Below, piece by piece: positions 39,670 to 51,237 of a stretch of 64,000 nt of DNA. The DNA is from Myxococcales bacterium. GTDB taxonomy: Bacteria > Myxococcota_A > Polyangia > Palsa-1104. A program made the position numbers and the translations under genes. The stretch covers positions 1 through 64,000 of the forward strand of contig PNAM01000053.1 in the NCBI GenBank assembly GCA_003170275.1. The letters are read 5' to 3'. How positions within the stretch are numbered: the first letter of the stretch is position 1; each line of letters opens with the position of its first letter. The notes under the pieces are model-generated. The model was not told the origin of the DNA. It did no database searches and worked only from the letters and a program-made list of their open reading frames with translations.

Positions 39670-41069
39670 CTGCGCAGCGCGCGACGCCGGGCGAAGAAGA
39701 CCAGGCACGCGAGGAGGAGGGCGACGCTCGCGCCGGGGCTGGTCGAGCGGGCGCTGCCGAAGGAGCACGCGCAACCGTTGCCGTTGTTTGCGACGCTGCC
39801 GCCGCCGACGCCGCCGACGCTGCCGTAGTCACCACCGCCGTCGCTGCCGTTGCCGTGGGTGGACGCGTCAGGCGGCGTCGCCAGATCCGGTGGGCCCTGG
39901 CCGCCGACCGTGAGGGTCCCGGTGATCGCGTGCAGGACGTTGTCCGCCGTGCTCGCCCCGGTGACCGTGAACGGATAGGCCTGATCGGCGACGGAAGCGG
40001 CGACGGTGAACGTGAGCGTCGACGTGCCGCTGGTCGAGATCGACGCCGGGGAAAACGCGGCGGTGATGCCGCTCGGCAATCCGGCGATCGTGAGCCCGAG
40101 GGTTCCTGGCGGGTCTCCTGGCACCGGCGTCGAGGTGACGGTCGCGGTCGCGCTCTGGCCAGCCGCGCCGAAGACCATCGGCGGCGCGAGCGCGAGTGCG
40201 TAGTCGGTCACCGTCACCGACGGGTCGTGATCGACGCACGCCGCCTGCTTCTTCGACCAGACCAGCTGCACGGTGTAGCCCGCCGCGCTGCCCGGCGTGG
40301 TCTCGTTTTCGCACATGTCGGCGATCTCGTCGCAGCTGTTGTCGTACCAACCGCTGGTGCCGTCGGGATCGGTGATCGCCTCCAGAATCTCGTGCGACGC
40401 GGATCCGGTGGCGGCGACGAACGCATCGCTCGAATTGCCGATCCCGCAGCCCTGCGCGCAGCCGGCCGGGGCCATGTCCGGGATCACCGCGTAGCGGATC
40501 ATCGCGCTGCCGCTCCGTATGTTGCCGTGGAACGCGCAGTAGGCGTTCTGGCTGCTGCTGCTGCACGACGGGTCGCCGGCCTGCGTGATCAAGATCCCCG
40601 GCGCGAAATGGATCACGTAGAGCGTGTTGGCGTCGGGCGGCGGCACGACCCCGTCAGCGACCAGCTTCTCGAGCTCCGGCTGGACGTCGCTCGCGTCATC
40701 GACGGTGGTCTTGGCCGGCGGCGAGGGATCGACGTACACGCCGAGGAAGCTGCCGCGCACCACCGCGTAGCCCGGCTGGTCGTATTCGCGCAGCCAGTCC
40801 ATGTACGGGCTCTGCAGAATGCCGCCGTAGAACGCGGGCAGCTTGCTCGCGTAGCTCGAGGCGGCGCCCCACTGAACCAGGACCACCTTGGTCTCGTGGA
40901 TGAGCGCGCCGCCGTTGTATTCGATCTGCGTGCAGTTGGCCGCCGCGCTGCCGGCGCCAAGGCCCGGGAGGTGCGCGCGATGCCCGCGGACGTGCAGCTT
41001 GGCCGAGGCGGGCCCAGCGCTGACTGCGAGACCGATCGTGAGCACTGCCAAACGCAACCAAGTACGCAC
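39666..41069 (-). CDS. secreted HExxxE protein with MYXO-CTERM tail
   Basis: A 467-residue protein. GTG 41069 is chosen because AGGAGG stands before it and a signal peptide follows (VLTIGLAVSAGPASA). Residues ~55-290 contain ALIHETKVVLVQWG, MDWLREYDQPGYAVVRGS and SHEILEAITDPDGTSGWYD, followed by CDEIADMCEN: a pattern shared with bacterial proteins related to plant EXORDIUM/PHI-1, with a possible metal-binding HExxxE. A Gly/Ser-rich immunoglobulin-like region (~305-400) follows. The end is a MYXO-CTERM signal: GCACSFG, helix VALLLACLVFF, then ARRRALRS, a signal for processing and outer-surface anchoring. Confidence 0.75.
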   Translation of the reverse strand: MRTWLRLAVLTIGLAVSAGPASAKLHVRGHRAHLPGLGAGSAAANCTQIEYNGGALIHETKVVLVQWGAASSYASKLPAFYGGILQSPYMDWLREYDQPGYAVVRGSFLGVYVDPSPPAKTTVDDASDVQPELEKLVADGVVPPPDANTLYVIHFAPGILITQAGDPSCSSSSQNAYCAFHGNIRSGSAMIRYAVIPDMAPAGCAQGCGIGNSSDAFVAATGSASHEILEAITDPDGTSGWYDNSCDEIADMCENETTPGSAAGYTVQLVWSKKQAACVDHDPSVTVTDYALALAPPMVFGAAGQSATATVTSTPVPGDPPGTLGLTIAGLPSGITAAFSPASISTSGTSTLTFTVAASVADQAYPFTVTGASTADNVLHAITGTLTVGGQGPPDLATPPDASTHGNGSDGGGDYGSVGGVGGGSVANNGNGCACSFGSARSTSPGASVALLLACLVFFARRRALRS

Positions 41070-41315
41070 GTGCGCCTCCTGTCGCCCCCGTCGGTAGCTG
41101 GCAAGGGAGCAACCACCGTGCCGAAAGCGCGGCGCGGGGGCGGGCGTGGTCGAACCGCGCAAGGTCTTGCGGCGTCTGGCCGAACCGAGGGTGAACACGA
41201 TCGTGAGCGGCGGGAGGGGGAGGGTCCCAGGGGCACTCCGCCTCGTTGGCCGGGGCGATAGTCCCCAGTCGGGTGATGCACCAACGCCGCCCACGTGAGT
41301 GAGCAGCAGGCGCCG

Positions 41316-42020
41316 TCAGGCGAGCGGCGGGCAGATCGGACCTTGCGGCGACAGCACGGGCTGCGTGCAGCGCGGATCCGGATTCCACGACATGTCCGGC
41401 AGCGGCGGAATCCCGCAGCAGCTGGCGCAACACTTCAGCCCCTGGCCGCACTGATCGCTGTTTGGATCGCACTTCGCGTCTTGCTGCAGGGTGCCGGTCG
41501 CGCAGTGACCCATCTTGCACAGACAGGGCGGAGGCGCGAAGCACGCGATGCCGCACGCGAGCGGCGGCGGCACCGAGTCGGTGCGATTGGAGCAGATCCC
41601 GCAGCAGCCGCTGTCGCGCCACAGGCAGTCGTTGTCGGTCTTGCATGCGCCGCCCGTCGAGCCGCCGTCGTGAAAGCCGCCATCGCTCGAGCCCAGGTCG
41701 GCGCTCTCGCAGGCGCCCAGGTGCGCGACGCCCACGCCGGCGCAGTTGGCCACGCACGCGCTCGCGTAGGTCTTCTTGTCGCTGCCGCACACCGGGCTTC
41801 CCTGAGTCGGGCACGAGCAGCCGCCGCCGTCGCCGAGGGCGCAGAAGCCCGCGTGCACGATCTTCTGGCTGGCGCACTCGGCGTCGCACCCGCTCGCGTA
41901 GGTCACACCGTCGGTGGCGCACACCGGATCGTTCACGTCGGGGCACGAGCACGCATCCGGGTTGGCCGTCGTGCAGGCCGCCAGCGGCGCGAGCAGCAAG
42001 AACAGGCCGAGGGTGCGCAT
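41316..42020 (-). CDS. lipoprotein with two Kazal protease-inhibitor domains
   Basis: A 234-residue lipoprotein (PLAAC, lipid Cys ~16). Two Kazal domains in series are clear: CSCPDVNDPVCATDGVTYAS-GC-x3-C and CSCPTQGSPVCGSDKKTYAS-AC-x3-C. The C-terminal half adds a Cys-rich region (CKTDNDCLWRDSGCCGIC, DQCGQGLKCCASCCG). Kazal domains inhibit serine proteases; in a predatory-type bacterium they may protect against its own or prey enzymes (inference). The start ATG 42020 begins the signal peptide. It is followed on the same strand by the MYXO-CTERM gene after 246 bases containing no gene. Confidence 0.8.
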   Translation of the reverse strand: MRTLGLFLLLAPLAACTTANPDACSCPDVNDPVCATDGVTYASGCDAECASQKIVHAGFCALGDGGGCSCPTQGSPVCGSDKKTYASACVANCAGVGVAHLGACESADLGSSDGGFHDGGSTGGACKTDNDCLWRDSGCCGICSNRTDSVPPPLACGIACFAPPPCLCKMGHCATGTLQQDAKCDPNSDQCGQGLKCCASCCGIPPLPDMSWNPDPRCTQPVLSPQGPICPPLA

Positions 42021-42137
42021 GACCCACGTGAGAGCAATGGGCGTACCGAAACCCACCTTCAATGATTCTGGTTTGTTGGAAGTCGAGCCCCTCAAGATTC
42101 TGAGGACGCGCGCGGGATCCCGGACAAATTGGGCGGG

Positions 42138-42533
42138 CTACTGCGGCAGCCCGTCCTGAACCCACACCACCAGCTGCCGGCGTTCGTCGTCGGTTGGGAA
42201 CGGGCCGCTGCCGATGGGAAACTGCGACGGCGCCGGATTGCCGCTGCAGCCGGAGAGCGCGGTCGGGCTCACGCCGCACGCGATGTTGTGCGCGTTCTGT
42301 TGGAGGACGCTGTACTGCGTGAAGTCGCGCGTCGAGCTGGCCGACGGGTGGCAGGAAATGCAGTACTTCACGAAGAACGGCTGGGCGAAGCCGGCGTAGG
42401 TCGGCGCCGGCGCGCCGGCCAGGTCGCCAGTGACGGCCAGGTCGCTTGGAGTCGCGAGATCGGACGTGGCGGGCGTTCCGCCACCGCCACACGCGGCCAA
42501 CGCAAGCGCGAGCATGCAGATCAGGTTTCGCAT
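42138..42533 (-). CDS. small c-type cytochrome-like lipoprotein
   Basis: A 131-residue lipoprotein (ALAAC, lipid Cys15) with a Thr/Asp/Leu linker, then FAQPFFVKYCISCHPSAS with Cys58-x2-Cys61-His62, one heme c site. A possible axial Met is not obvious. The C-terminus (DDERRQLVVWVQDGLPQ) matches the final helix of myxobacterial mono-heme cytochrome domains. It is divergent from the zinc-finger kinase, 64 bp apart. It stands alone, so its redox partner is unknown. Confidence 0.75.
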   Translation of the reverse strand: MRNLICMLALALAACGGGGTPATSDLATPSDLAVTGDLAGAPAPTYAGFAQPFFVKYCISCHPSASSTRDFTQYSVLQQNAHNIACGVSPTALSGCSGNPAPSQFPIGSGPFPTDDERRQLVVWVQDGLPQ

Positions 42534-42597
42534 GCCTGCACTCTAGCGCATCCGCGCCATCGCGATCCGCGGGCGCGCGCGATAGGATGCGGCCACC

Positions 42598-45357
<2,760 letters not shown>

Positions 45358-46427
45358 TCAGCCAGGCGAGCACCAGCACCCACGCGGCGGACGGCGCCGG
45401 CGCACGAGCGCCCAGCTGGCAGCTACAACCGGTCGGGCCTCCACCGCCACCGTCGGTTCCAGCCGATAGATCCGCGACGGTGATCGACGCTGCGTCGAGC
45501 GAGCCGTCCAGCGTTGCGCCGCCGTCGTCGGAGATGGGCGACGCGCCGAACGCCATCAGCTCGCCCGCGGTTCCGACGAAACGGTCGAGATCCACCTTTG
45601 GGGTGATCCCCGGAACCGTGCCGGTGAAGCTGTATTGCCAGAACGCGGCGGTGGTCCAGGGCGGCGGGACCGACGCACAGGTGGCGAGGGTGGCGATGTA
45701 CAGCGGGTATTGCGCCAGCTTGGCGTCGGTGAAGCCCACGCCCGAGAACCACGCGGGGTAGCTGTAGACGATCGGCTTCCGTCCGGTCGCCTTCTCGACG
45801 GTGTCGAGCCAGTCGAACGCGCGCTGCGCGATCACGCTCGAGGGCTGCCAACCGGAGTTGCCGGTGTACTCGCAGTTGGCGCTGGCCGACGCTTGAGTAG
45901 AGGAAGTCGGGCATTCCATGTCCAGCATCGGCGGCAGGTCGCCCGGCTGCAGCCCGCCGGCTTGTGCGAGCACCGACAGGAAGTGGTTGGCCTGCGTGAC
46001 CCCATCGATCGTCGCGTCGAAGAAATGGTACGGGCTGCGCAGCACGCCGGCGGCCTTCGAGCCGCTCCAGTTGGCGGGGAACGTCTTGGCAGTGAAGTAG
46101 TCGCCCTGCGTCGCCTTCATGAACGCGAACTTGCGGCCGGAGCTCGCCACCTGCGCCCAGGCGATGGTTCCCTGACCGTCGGAGACGTCGACCCCTTCGA
46201 CCACCGCGCTGGGACAGAGCATGGTGTTGGCCTGCTCGAGCTCGCCGATCGAGTCGTCGGGCGCGCCGCAGCCGGCCAACACGATCAGCACCCATGCGCG
46301 GCGCAGCCCCATCTCCCGTCTATGACACGAGAGCCGAAAAACTTCAGTACGGCGGCGCCTGACGGGGCGCGTCAAAAAATCTCATCTGGTCGTGAAGGTT
46401 CCCGGGTGGACGTGACATACACGCAAC

Positions 46428-47609
46428 ATGAGGTTCGGCCTGCTTGCCTTGGTGCTCGTGATCGGCTGCGGAGGGCAGACGGCGACCAGCTCGCTGTGCG
46501 CGGTGTGCAACAACGACTCCCAGTGCGGCGGCAATCCGTGCTTCACCGACGCCACGGGCGGCCAATTTTGCGGCAGCTCGTGCGACGCCTGCCCGGCTGG
46601 CTTCTCCTGTCATCCTGTCGCGGGGACGTCCGGCACCGCGCAGAGCTGTTTCCCCGACAGCCTCGAGTGCCCGGCGAACTACATGACGCAGCAAGATCTG
46701 GCGATGACCACCACCGGCAACAGCGACATGGCAGGCACTCCGCCTGGCGACCTGTCGCTTCCGCCGTGCACGGCTCCGTCGTCGGCCGGCGTGACCAGCG
46801 CGGGCGGCACCGTCGACCGGCTGTTCTTCGGCATCACCGGCGATACCCGACCGACGGCCTCGGGGGCGAGCTATCCGTCTGCGCTCCAGGCGACCATCAA
46901 CAACATCTTTACGCAGATGGGCCAAAAGGGCGTGCAGTTTGCCGTCGACCAGGGCGACCACCTCGAGGCCTCCAACGGGACCGAGGCGACGACGCAAATG
47001 GGCAACTACCAGACCGCCGCGGGCAAGCTCGGCAAGCCGATCTTCATGACCCTGGGCAACCACGAGTGCTCGAACTCCTACAACCAGGGAACGGATTGCA
47101 GCACCACCTGCTCGAGCGACTTCAAGTGCAGCGCGTTCTTGAGCGCGCTCAAGCCGGCGTCCGCCGTTCCCTACTATCGCTTCGACGTGATGACCGGGAC
47201 GGGGCTGGCGGTGTTCATCGTGGTCGCCGACGATGCCTGGAACGCCACGCAGCAGGCCTGGCTCACCACCCAGCTCACCGACGCCGACGCGCACGCGAAG
47301 TACACCTTCGTCAGCAAGCACCACCCCGAGGGAAACGCCGACCAGACGTTCTTCGCCGACATCGAGGCGCTGGTCAGGAAGCACAAGTACACGCTGTTCT
47401 TGACCGGCCACTCGCACGAGTACAAGCGCGAGCCGGGCGACCCGCGCGCGATCGTCATGGGTCTCGGCGGCGCGCCGTTCGACAACCCGAATCAGCAGTA
47501 CTGGGGCTACGGGACGATCATGCAGTGCCCCGACGATCACATCTACGTCACCGTGTACGACCAGGCCACCGGCAACGTGAAGGACACCTTCAACGTGCCC
47601 CCGCAGTGA
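46428..47609 (+). CDS. metallophosphoesterase lipoprotein
   Basis: A 393-residue lipoprotein (LVIGC, lipid Cys14). A Cys-rich region (CAVCNNDSQCGGNPCFTD, CGSSCDACPAGFSC) precedes a calcineurin-type phosphoesterase domain with all metal-binding motifs: GITGDTRP, DQGDHLEA, LGNHECSN, SKHHPEGN and TGHSHEYKR. It probably hydrolyses a phosphoester outside the cell. A GTGAAG / CATACA pair with 18-nt spacing (46392-46421) would start transcription at the ATG. The next gene begins 22 bases after its stop. Confidence 0.8.
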   Translation: MRFGLLALVLVIGCGGQTATSSLCAVCNNDSQCGGNPCFTDATGGQFCGSSCDACPAGFSCHPVAGTSGTAQSCFPDSLECPANYMTQQDLAMTTTGNSDMAGTPPGDLSLPPCTAPSSAGVTSAGGTVDRLFFGITGDTRPTASGASYPSALQATINNIFTQMGQKGVQFAVDQGDHLEASNGTEATTQMGNYQTAAGKLGKPIFMTLGNHECSNSYNQGTDCSTTCSSDFKCSAFLSALKPASAVPYYRFDVMTGTGLAVFIVVADDAWNATQQAWLTTQLTDADAHAKYTFVSKHHPEGNADQTFFADIEALVRKHKYTLFLTGHSHEYKREPGDPRAIVMGLGGAPFDNPNQQYWGYGTIMQCPDDHIYVTVYDQATGNVKDTFNVPPQ

Positions 47610-47631
47610 CGCGCTAACAAAAAGGACGATC

Positions 47632-48660
47632 ATGAATCGACTCGGACTGTTCGTGACCCTGATTGGCGGGATCGCATCCGGCTGCGGCACTGCGGCGCAG
47701 GCGCCCTTCAACACCTTCGACTTCGCCGGGGCGCCGGCCAACGATCTCGCCACCTCCAATTCCGCGGAAGACGGCGCCGTGCCGGACGACCAGGGCGGCG
47801 GCGGCGCCGGCTGCACGGTGTACAGCAAGTCGACCATCGCGGCCATGCGACAAGCGGCCACCAGCGGCTGCTTCGAGGTCGACAACGTGGTCAGCATCGC
47901 GGTCTCGCCGGTGACGGCAAACTCGACGTCGATTCGCATCGTCGCGCAGGACCCTGCCGGCGGCGACTACTCGGCGATCCTGGTCAGCTGCTACGACTCG
48001 GCGACCACCAAGCATCCTTGCGCGGCGTTTCCGACGGCAAAGAATACGCTCGCCGGCCGCTCGGTCACCGTCACGGGCTACTACGAAAAGGGAAGCGCGG
48101 CCGCCGGCGGCTACGAATATCTCTCGCTCGACAGCATTACCGACAACGCGGCCGGTACGGCGCCGGCGGCCAAGTCGGTGCTGCTCGCGGACATCGAGCG
48201 CAGCGCGATGAAGCCCGCCTACTGGTTCCAGAAGGTGACGCTGGCCATCGGCACCGCCGACGCGCTCGGCATGTTCGACTTCTCGCCGTCGGAGTTCAAG
48301 TCGACCAGCACCACGGCGACCTGCGGCAGCTTCTATGGCTTCGGCATGAAGCCCAAGTCGGCGACCGGAACGGCCGGCGCCGCGTGCACGGGCACCACAC
48401 AGCCCGCCGGGCAAACCACCATCGACCCGAACGAGGTGCTCTTCGGCACCGACTTCCACGGCGGCTTCACCGCCAACTCCGAGTGCTCGTGCATCTCGAG
48501 CATGACCAGCAAGCCCTACCCGGGCCTCCTGGCCGCCAACAGCACGCTCTCCGGCACAGTCGCGGGGATCCTCTTCTACGACGCGTTCTCGGCGGCCGGC
48601 TACCAGTACCTCTCGCCGCTGACCAACGCCGACGCGCCGATCACCAACCTGTCCAAGTAG
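47632..48660 (+). CDS. lipoprotein of unknown function
   Basis: A 342-residue lipoprotein (GIASGC, lipid Cys18). After an Asp/Ala-rich linker and GGGGAGC, the mature part is beta-rich (FEVDNVVSIAVSPVTANSTSIRIVAQDPAGG, GRSVTVTGYYEKGSAAAGGYEYLSLDSI) and reads like an OB-fold or DUF5689-like domain; the second half contains four or more cysteines (ATCGSFYGFG, CSCISSM). No confident family. AAAAAGGA precedes ATG. It lies 22 bases after the phosphoesterase gene, so it is probably co-transcribed. Confidence 0.65.
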   Translation: MNRLGLFVTLIGGIASGCGTAAQAPFNTFDFAGAPANDLATSNSAEDGAVPDDQGGGGAGCTVYSKSTIAAMRQAATSGCFEVDNVVSIAVSPVTANSTSIRIVAQDPAGGDYSAILVSCYDSATTKHPCAAFPTAKNTLAGRSVTVTGYYEKGSAAAGGYEYLSLDSITDNAAGTAPAAKSVLLADIERSAMKPAYWFQKVTLAIGTADALGMFDFSPSEFKSTSTTATCGSFYGFGMKPKSATGTAGAACTGTTQPAGQTTIDPNEVLFGTDFHGGFTANSECSCISSMTSKPYPGLLAANSTLSGTVAGILFYDAFSAAGYQYLSPLTNADAPITNLSK

Positions 48661-48664
48661 TAGG

Positions 48665-50017
48665 TTAGTTGATCGTGCCGACGCAGGCGCCGGCTTCGAA
48701 CATCAGGTACTCGAGGATGCGCTCCTGCGGCGCGAGGTGGGTCGAGTCGATCATCGTGGTCGCCGGCAGGGTGTGATACGAGGTGTAGATGGCGCGGCCG
48801 CACGCTTGGGTGGCGCCGTCGGGCGTGACGTCGAACTTGACCGACTGCGGGTAGACGGCCGGCGCGCCCGGGGTGGTGCCGGTCGGGGTCGAGTAGAGGA
48901 CCGCGTTGGTGGCGTCGACCTCGTCGGTGGTGGTGGCGGGGATCGAGGCGATCGCCGACCAGTGGTTGAGGTAGCCGTCGAGCACCAGCGTGTTCTGCCC
49001 GCTGGCGATCGCGCTGACCGCGACCATCCACGCCAGCATGGTGGTGTCGTTGACCTGGCCCTGATAGGTGGTGGGCGTCGCCGACGAGCCGCCCACGCCG
49101 ACGTTGGCCGCGTCCACCGTAGTGCTGCTGTTCGCGAACACCACGTCGGTGGGGAACGCCTGCGCGAGATAGTCGTAGCTGTTGTCGGTCGCAAACAGCC
49201 GGCCGCCCTTGCCGGTCCACGACTTGAGGTTGGCCGCGATCATCGCCTGGGACGCGGCGGGCAGCGAAGCGAACTTTCCGGGCGCGCAAGCGAGAAACAG
49301 GATGTTGTAGCCGTCGAGCTTGGTCTCGTCGATGAGCAGGGTCTCGATCGCCGGCAGCGTGCCCTTCTGGCCGCACGGTGACTGGACCGCGGTGGTCGAG
49401 GTCTTGCGTCCCTCGAAGCAGTCGAAGCCGGCGGTCTGGTCGAGCCCCATGGCCACCAGCACCGCGTCGAGCTGGTCCTTGTTGCCCGTCGAGACCGCGA
49501 TCTTGGGGATGTCGTCGCCGGTGCCGGCCTTGCCGGGCAGCACGGTGAAGGGCGCGCCGATCGGATTCTCCTGGCACGGGGTGATCTGCACCGTGCCGGT
49601 GCGGCGGAAGCGACCCTTGGCGACGGTGAACGGCACGGAGGCGGTGGGAGCCAGGCCGCTCAGATCGAGGGTGAAGGTGCCGTTGGGCAGGGTGGTGGCG
49701 GTCACCGAGACGCCGTCGACCGGCATGCCGCACAGATCGCAGGCGACGCCGGGCGGAAAGGTGCCGGTCGAGGCGGGCACATAGGCGAACGCGTTGGCGA
49801 TCGGGTCGATCCCGTTGGGCGCCTTGACCGCGCCGGTGATGGTGGTCAGGGCGCCGTTGCACATCGACGAGAAGGTCGGACCACCACCGCCGCCGCCGCC
49901 TCCTCCGCCGCCTCCACCGTCGCTGCCGTTACCGTTGCCGTTTCCGTTTCCGTTGGACCGGCCGCCGTTGCAGCCGGCGAGGGAGGTCGAGATCACCAGG
50001 CAGATCATCCAGCGCAT
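48665..50017 (-). CDS. lipoprotein with NG-repeat and polyglycine linker
   Basis: A 450-residue lipoprotein (SLAGC, lipid Cys16). A linker of alternating Asn-Gly and a run of 13 glycines follows (encoded by the CCGCCGCC tract near 49880-49925). Residues ~60-155 are a carboxypeptidase-regulatory-like domain (ALTTITGAVKAPNGIDPIANAFAYVPAS). Residues ~165-440 resemble a class I glutamine-amidotransferase-like/ThuA fold (KLDGYNILFLACAPG, GGRLFATDNSYDYL, AIYTSYHTLPATTMIDS). Myxobacteria contain several such surface lipoproteins of unknown role. It lies downstream of the cyclopropane synthase gene with 31 bases between, possibly by readthrough. Confidence 0.7.
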   Translation of the reverse strand: MRWMICLVISTSLAGCNGGRSNGNGNGNGNGSDGGGGGGGGGGGGGPTFSSMCNGALTTITGAVKAPNGIDPIANAFAYVPASTGTFPPGVACDLCGMPVDGVSVTATTLPNGTFTLDLSGLAPTASVPFTVAKGRFRRTGTVQITPCQENPIGAPFTVLPGKAGTGDDIPKIAVSTGNKDQLDAVLVAMGLDQTAGFDCFEGRKTSTTAVQSPCGQKGTLPAIETLLIDETKLDGYNILFLACAPGKFASLPAASQAMIAANLKSWTGKGGRLFATDNSYDYLAQAFPTDVVFANSSTTVDAANVGVGGSSATPTTYQGQVNDTTMLAWMVAVSAIASGQNTLVLDGYLNHWSAIASIPATTTDEVDATNAVLYSTPTGTTPGAPAVYPQSVKFDVTPDGATQACGRAIYTSYHTLPATTMIDSTHLAPQERILEYLMFEAGACVGTIN

Positions 50018-50048
50018 GTCGATGCATGTCCCGGCGCGCTGAAAACCT

Positions 50049-51194
50049 TCAGCTCTTGCGGCAGTCGGGCTGGGCGCGTCCGGTGCGGGTCAGGACCAGG
50101 TGATAGAGCTGGCCGTCGCGCGCCTTGGAGGCGCCGGCCGCAGCCAAAAGGTAGAACTTCCACATCTTATAGAAGCGGTCGTCGTAGCGGGCGCCGCGCA
50201 GCTCGGGCCATGCCCGGTCGAAGTTCTCCCACCAGGCGAGCAGGGTGTCGTAGTAGTCCGGCCCGAGGTTCTGCAGGTCCTCACACACCAGCAGCCCTTC
50301 GATCGCCTTGCCCAACTGCGCCAGCGACGGCGCGCACGCGTTGGGGAAGATATATTTCTCGATGAACGGGATCCCGTGGATGCGGCTCACGTTGTTGGCG
50401 ATGGTGTGCACCAGCGCGACGCCTTCCGGCTTCAGCGAGCGGTGGATGACCTTCATCATGGTGCGATGGTTCTTGTAGCCGATGTGCTCGGCCATGCCGA
50501 TCGACACCACCGCGTCGTAGGTGCCGCTCACGTTGCGGTAGTCGTCGAGGCGGAACTCGACGTCGAGCCCGCTCCACATCTCCTGCGCGAGCTTGACCTG
50601 CTCCTTCGACACCGAGACGCCGAGCACCGAGACCCCGTACTTCTCGGCGGCGTACCCGGCGAAGCCGCCCCAGCCGCAGCCGAGATCGAGCACCTTCATC
50701 CCCGGCTTCAGGCCGACCTTGCGGCACACCAGATCGAGCTTCTGCTCCTGCGCCTGCTCCAGGCTGGTCGCGCCCTTCCAGTAGCCGCAGGTGTAGACCA
50801 TGCGCTTGTCGAGCATGCGCTGGTACAGATCGTTGCCCAGGTCGTAGTGCGCCTCCGCCACCTGGTAGGCGCGGGCGCGGCTCTGCAGGTTGAACAGCAC
50901 CGCCTTGGCGGGCAGCAGCCACAGCCGCCAATCGCCCTTGATCTTGTTCTTGAGATCGGCGCGCAACACCTTCTCGATGAACACCTCGAGCGCCGGCGTG
51001 TCCCACCAGCCGTCCATGTACGACTCGCCCAGGCCCATCGAGGCCTGCTGCAAGAGGCGCGAGTAGAACAGCGGGTTGTGCACCTGGATGTCCCCGGGCG
51101 CCGACCCCCCGACGGTGATGCCGGCCAGGGAGAACAGCTCGCGGACGGTGCGCTCGGCGGGGCTGGTGTCGATCGATCTCATGGGCGATCTCAT
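50049..51194 (-). CDS. cfa: cyclopropane-fatty-acyl-phospholipid synthase
   Basis: A 381-residue protein. It has the CFA/mycolic-acid methyltransferase fold: YMDGWWDTPALEVFIEK in the N-terminal part, HYDLGNDLYQRMLDKRMVYTCGYW for the substrate site, VLDLGCGWGGFAGYAAEKYG for S-adenosylmethionine, and GLDVEFRLDDYRN and EHIGYKNHRTMMKV downstream. It adds a methylene group across double bonds of membrane lipids. The divergent neighbour is a fatty-acid desaturase that would make the double bond substrate; their starts are 43 bp apart. Start ATG 51194 is used (ATG 51182 also possible). Confidence 0.9.
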   Translation of the reverse strand: MRSPMRSIDTSPAERTVRELFSLAGITVGGSAPGDIQVHNPLFYSRLLQQASMGLGESYMDGWWDTPALEVFIEKVLRADLKNKIKGDWRLWLLPAKAVLFNLQSRARAYQVAEAHYDLGNDLYQRMLDKRMVYTCGYWKGATSLEQAQEQKLDLVCRKVGLKPGMKVLDLGCGWGGFAGYAAEKYGVSVLGVSVSKEQVKLAQEMWSGLDVEFRLDDYRNVSGTYDAVVSIGMAEHIGYKNHRTMMKVIHRSLKPEGVALVHTIANNVSRIHGIPFIEKYIFPNACAPSLAQLGKAIEGLLVCEDLQNLGPDYYDTLLAWWENFDRAWPELRGARYDDRFYKMWKFYLLAAAGASKARDGQLYHLVLTRTGRAQPDCRKS

Positions 51195-51237
51195 GAGCGG
51201 GGAGGGTGCCGGTTAGCGGCGGGCCGGTCAAGGGGAA

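Noticed and set aside
49880-49930. Dense CCG/CCT repeat considered as a CRISPR or tandem array
   Set aside because: No spacers; it simply encodes a polyglycine linker.
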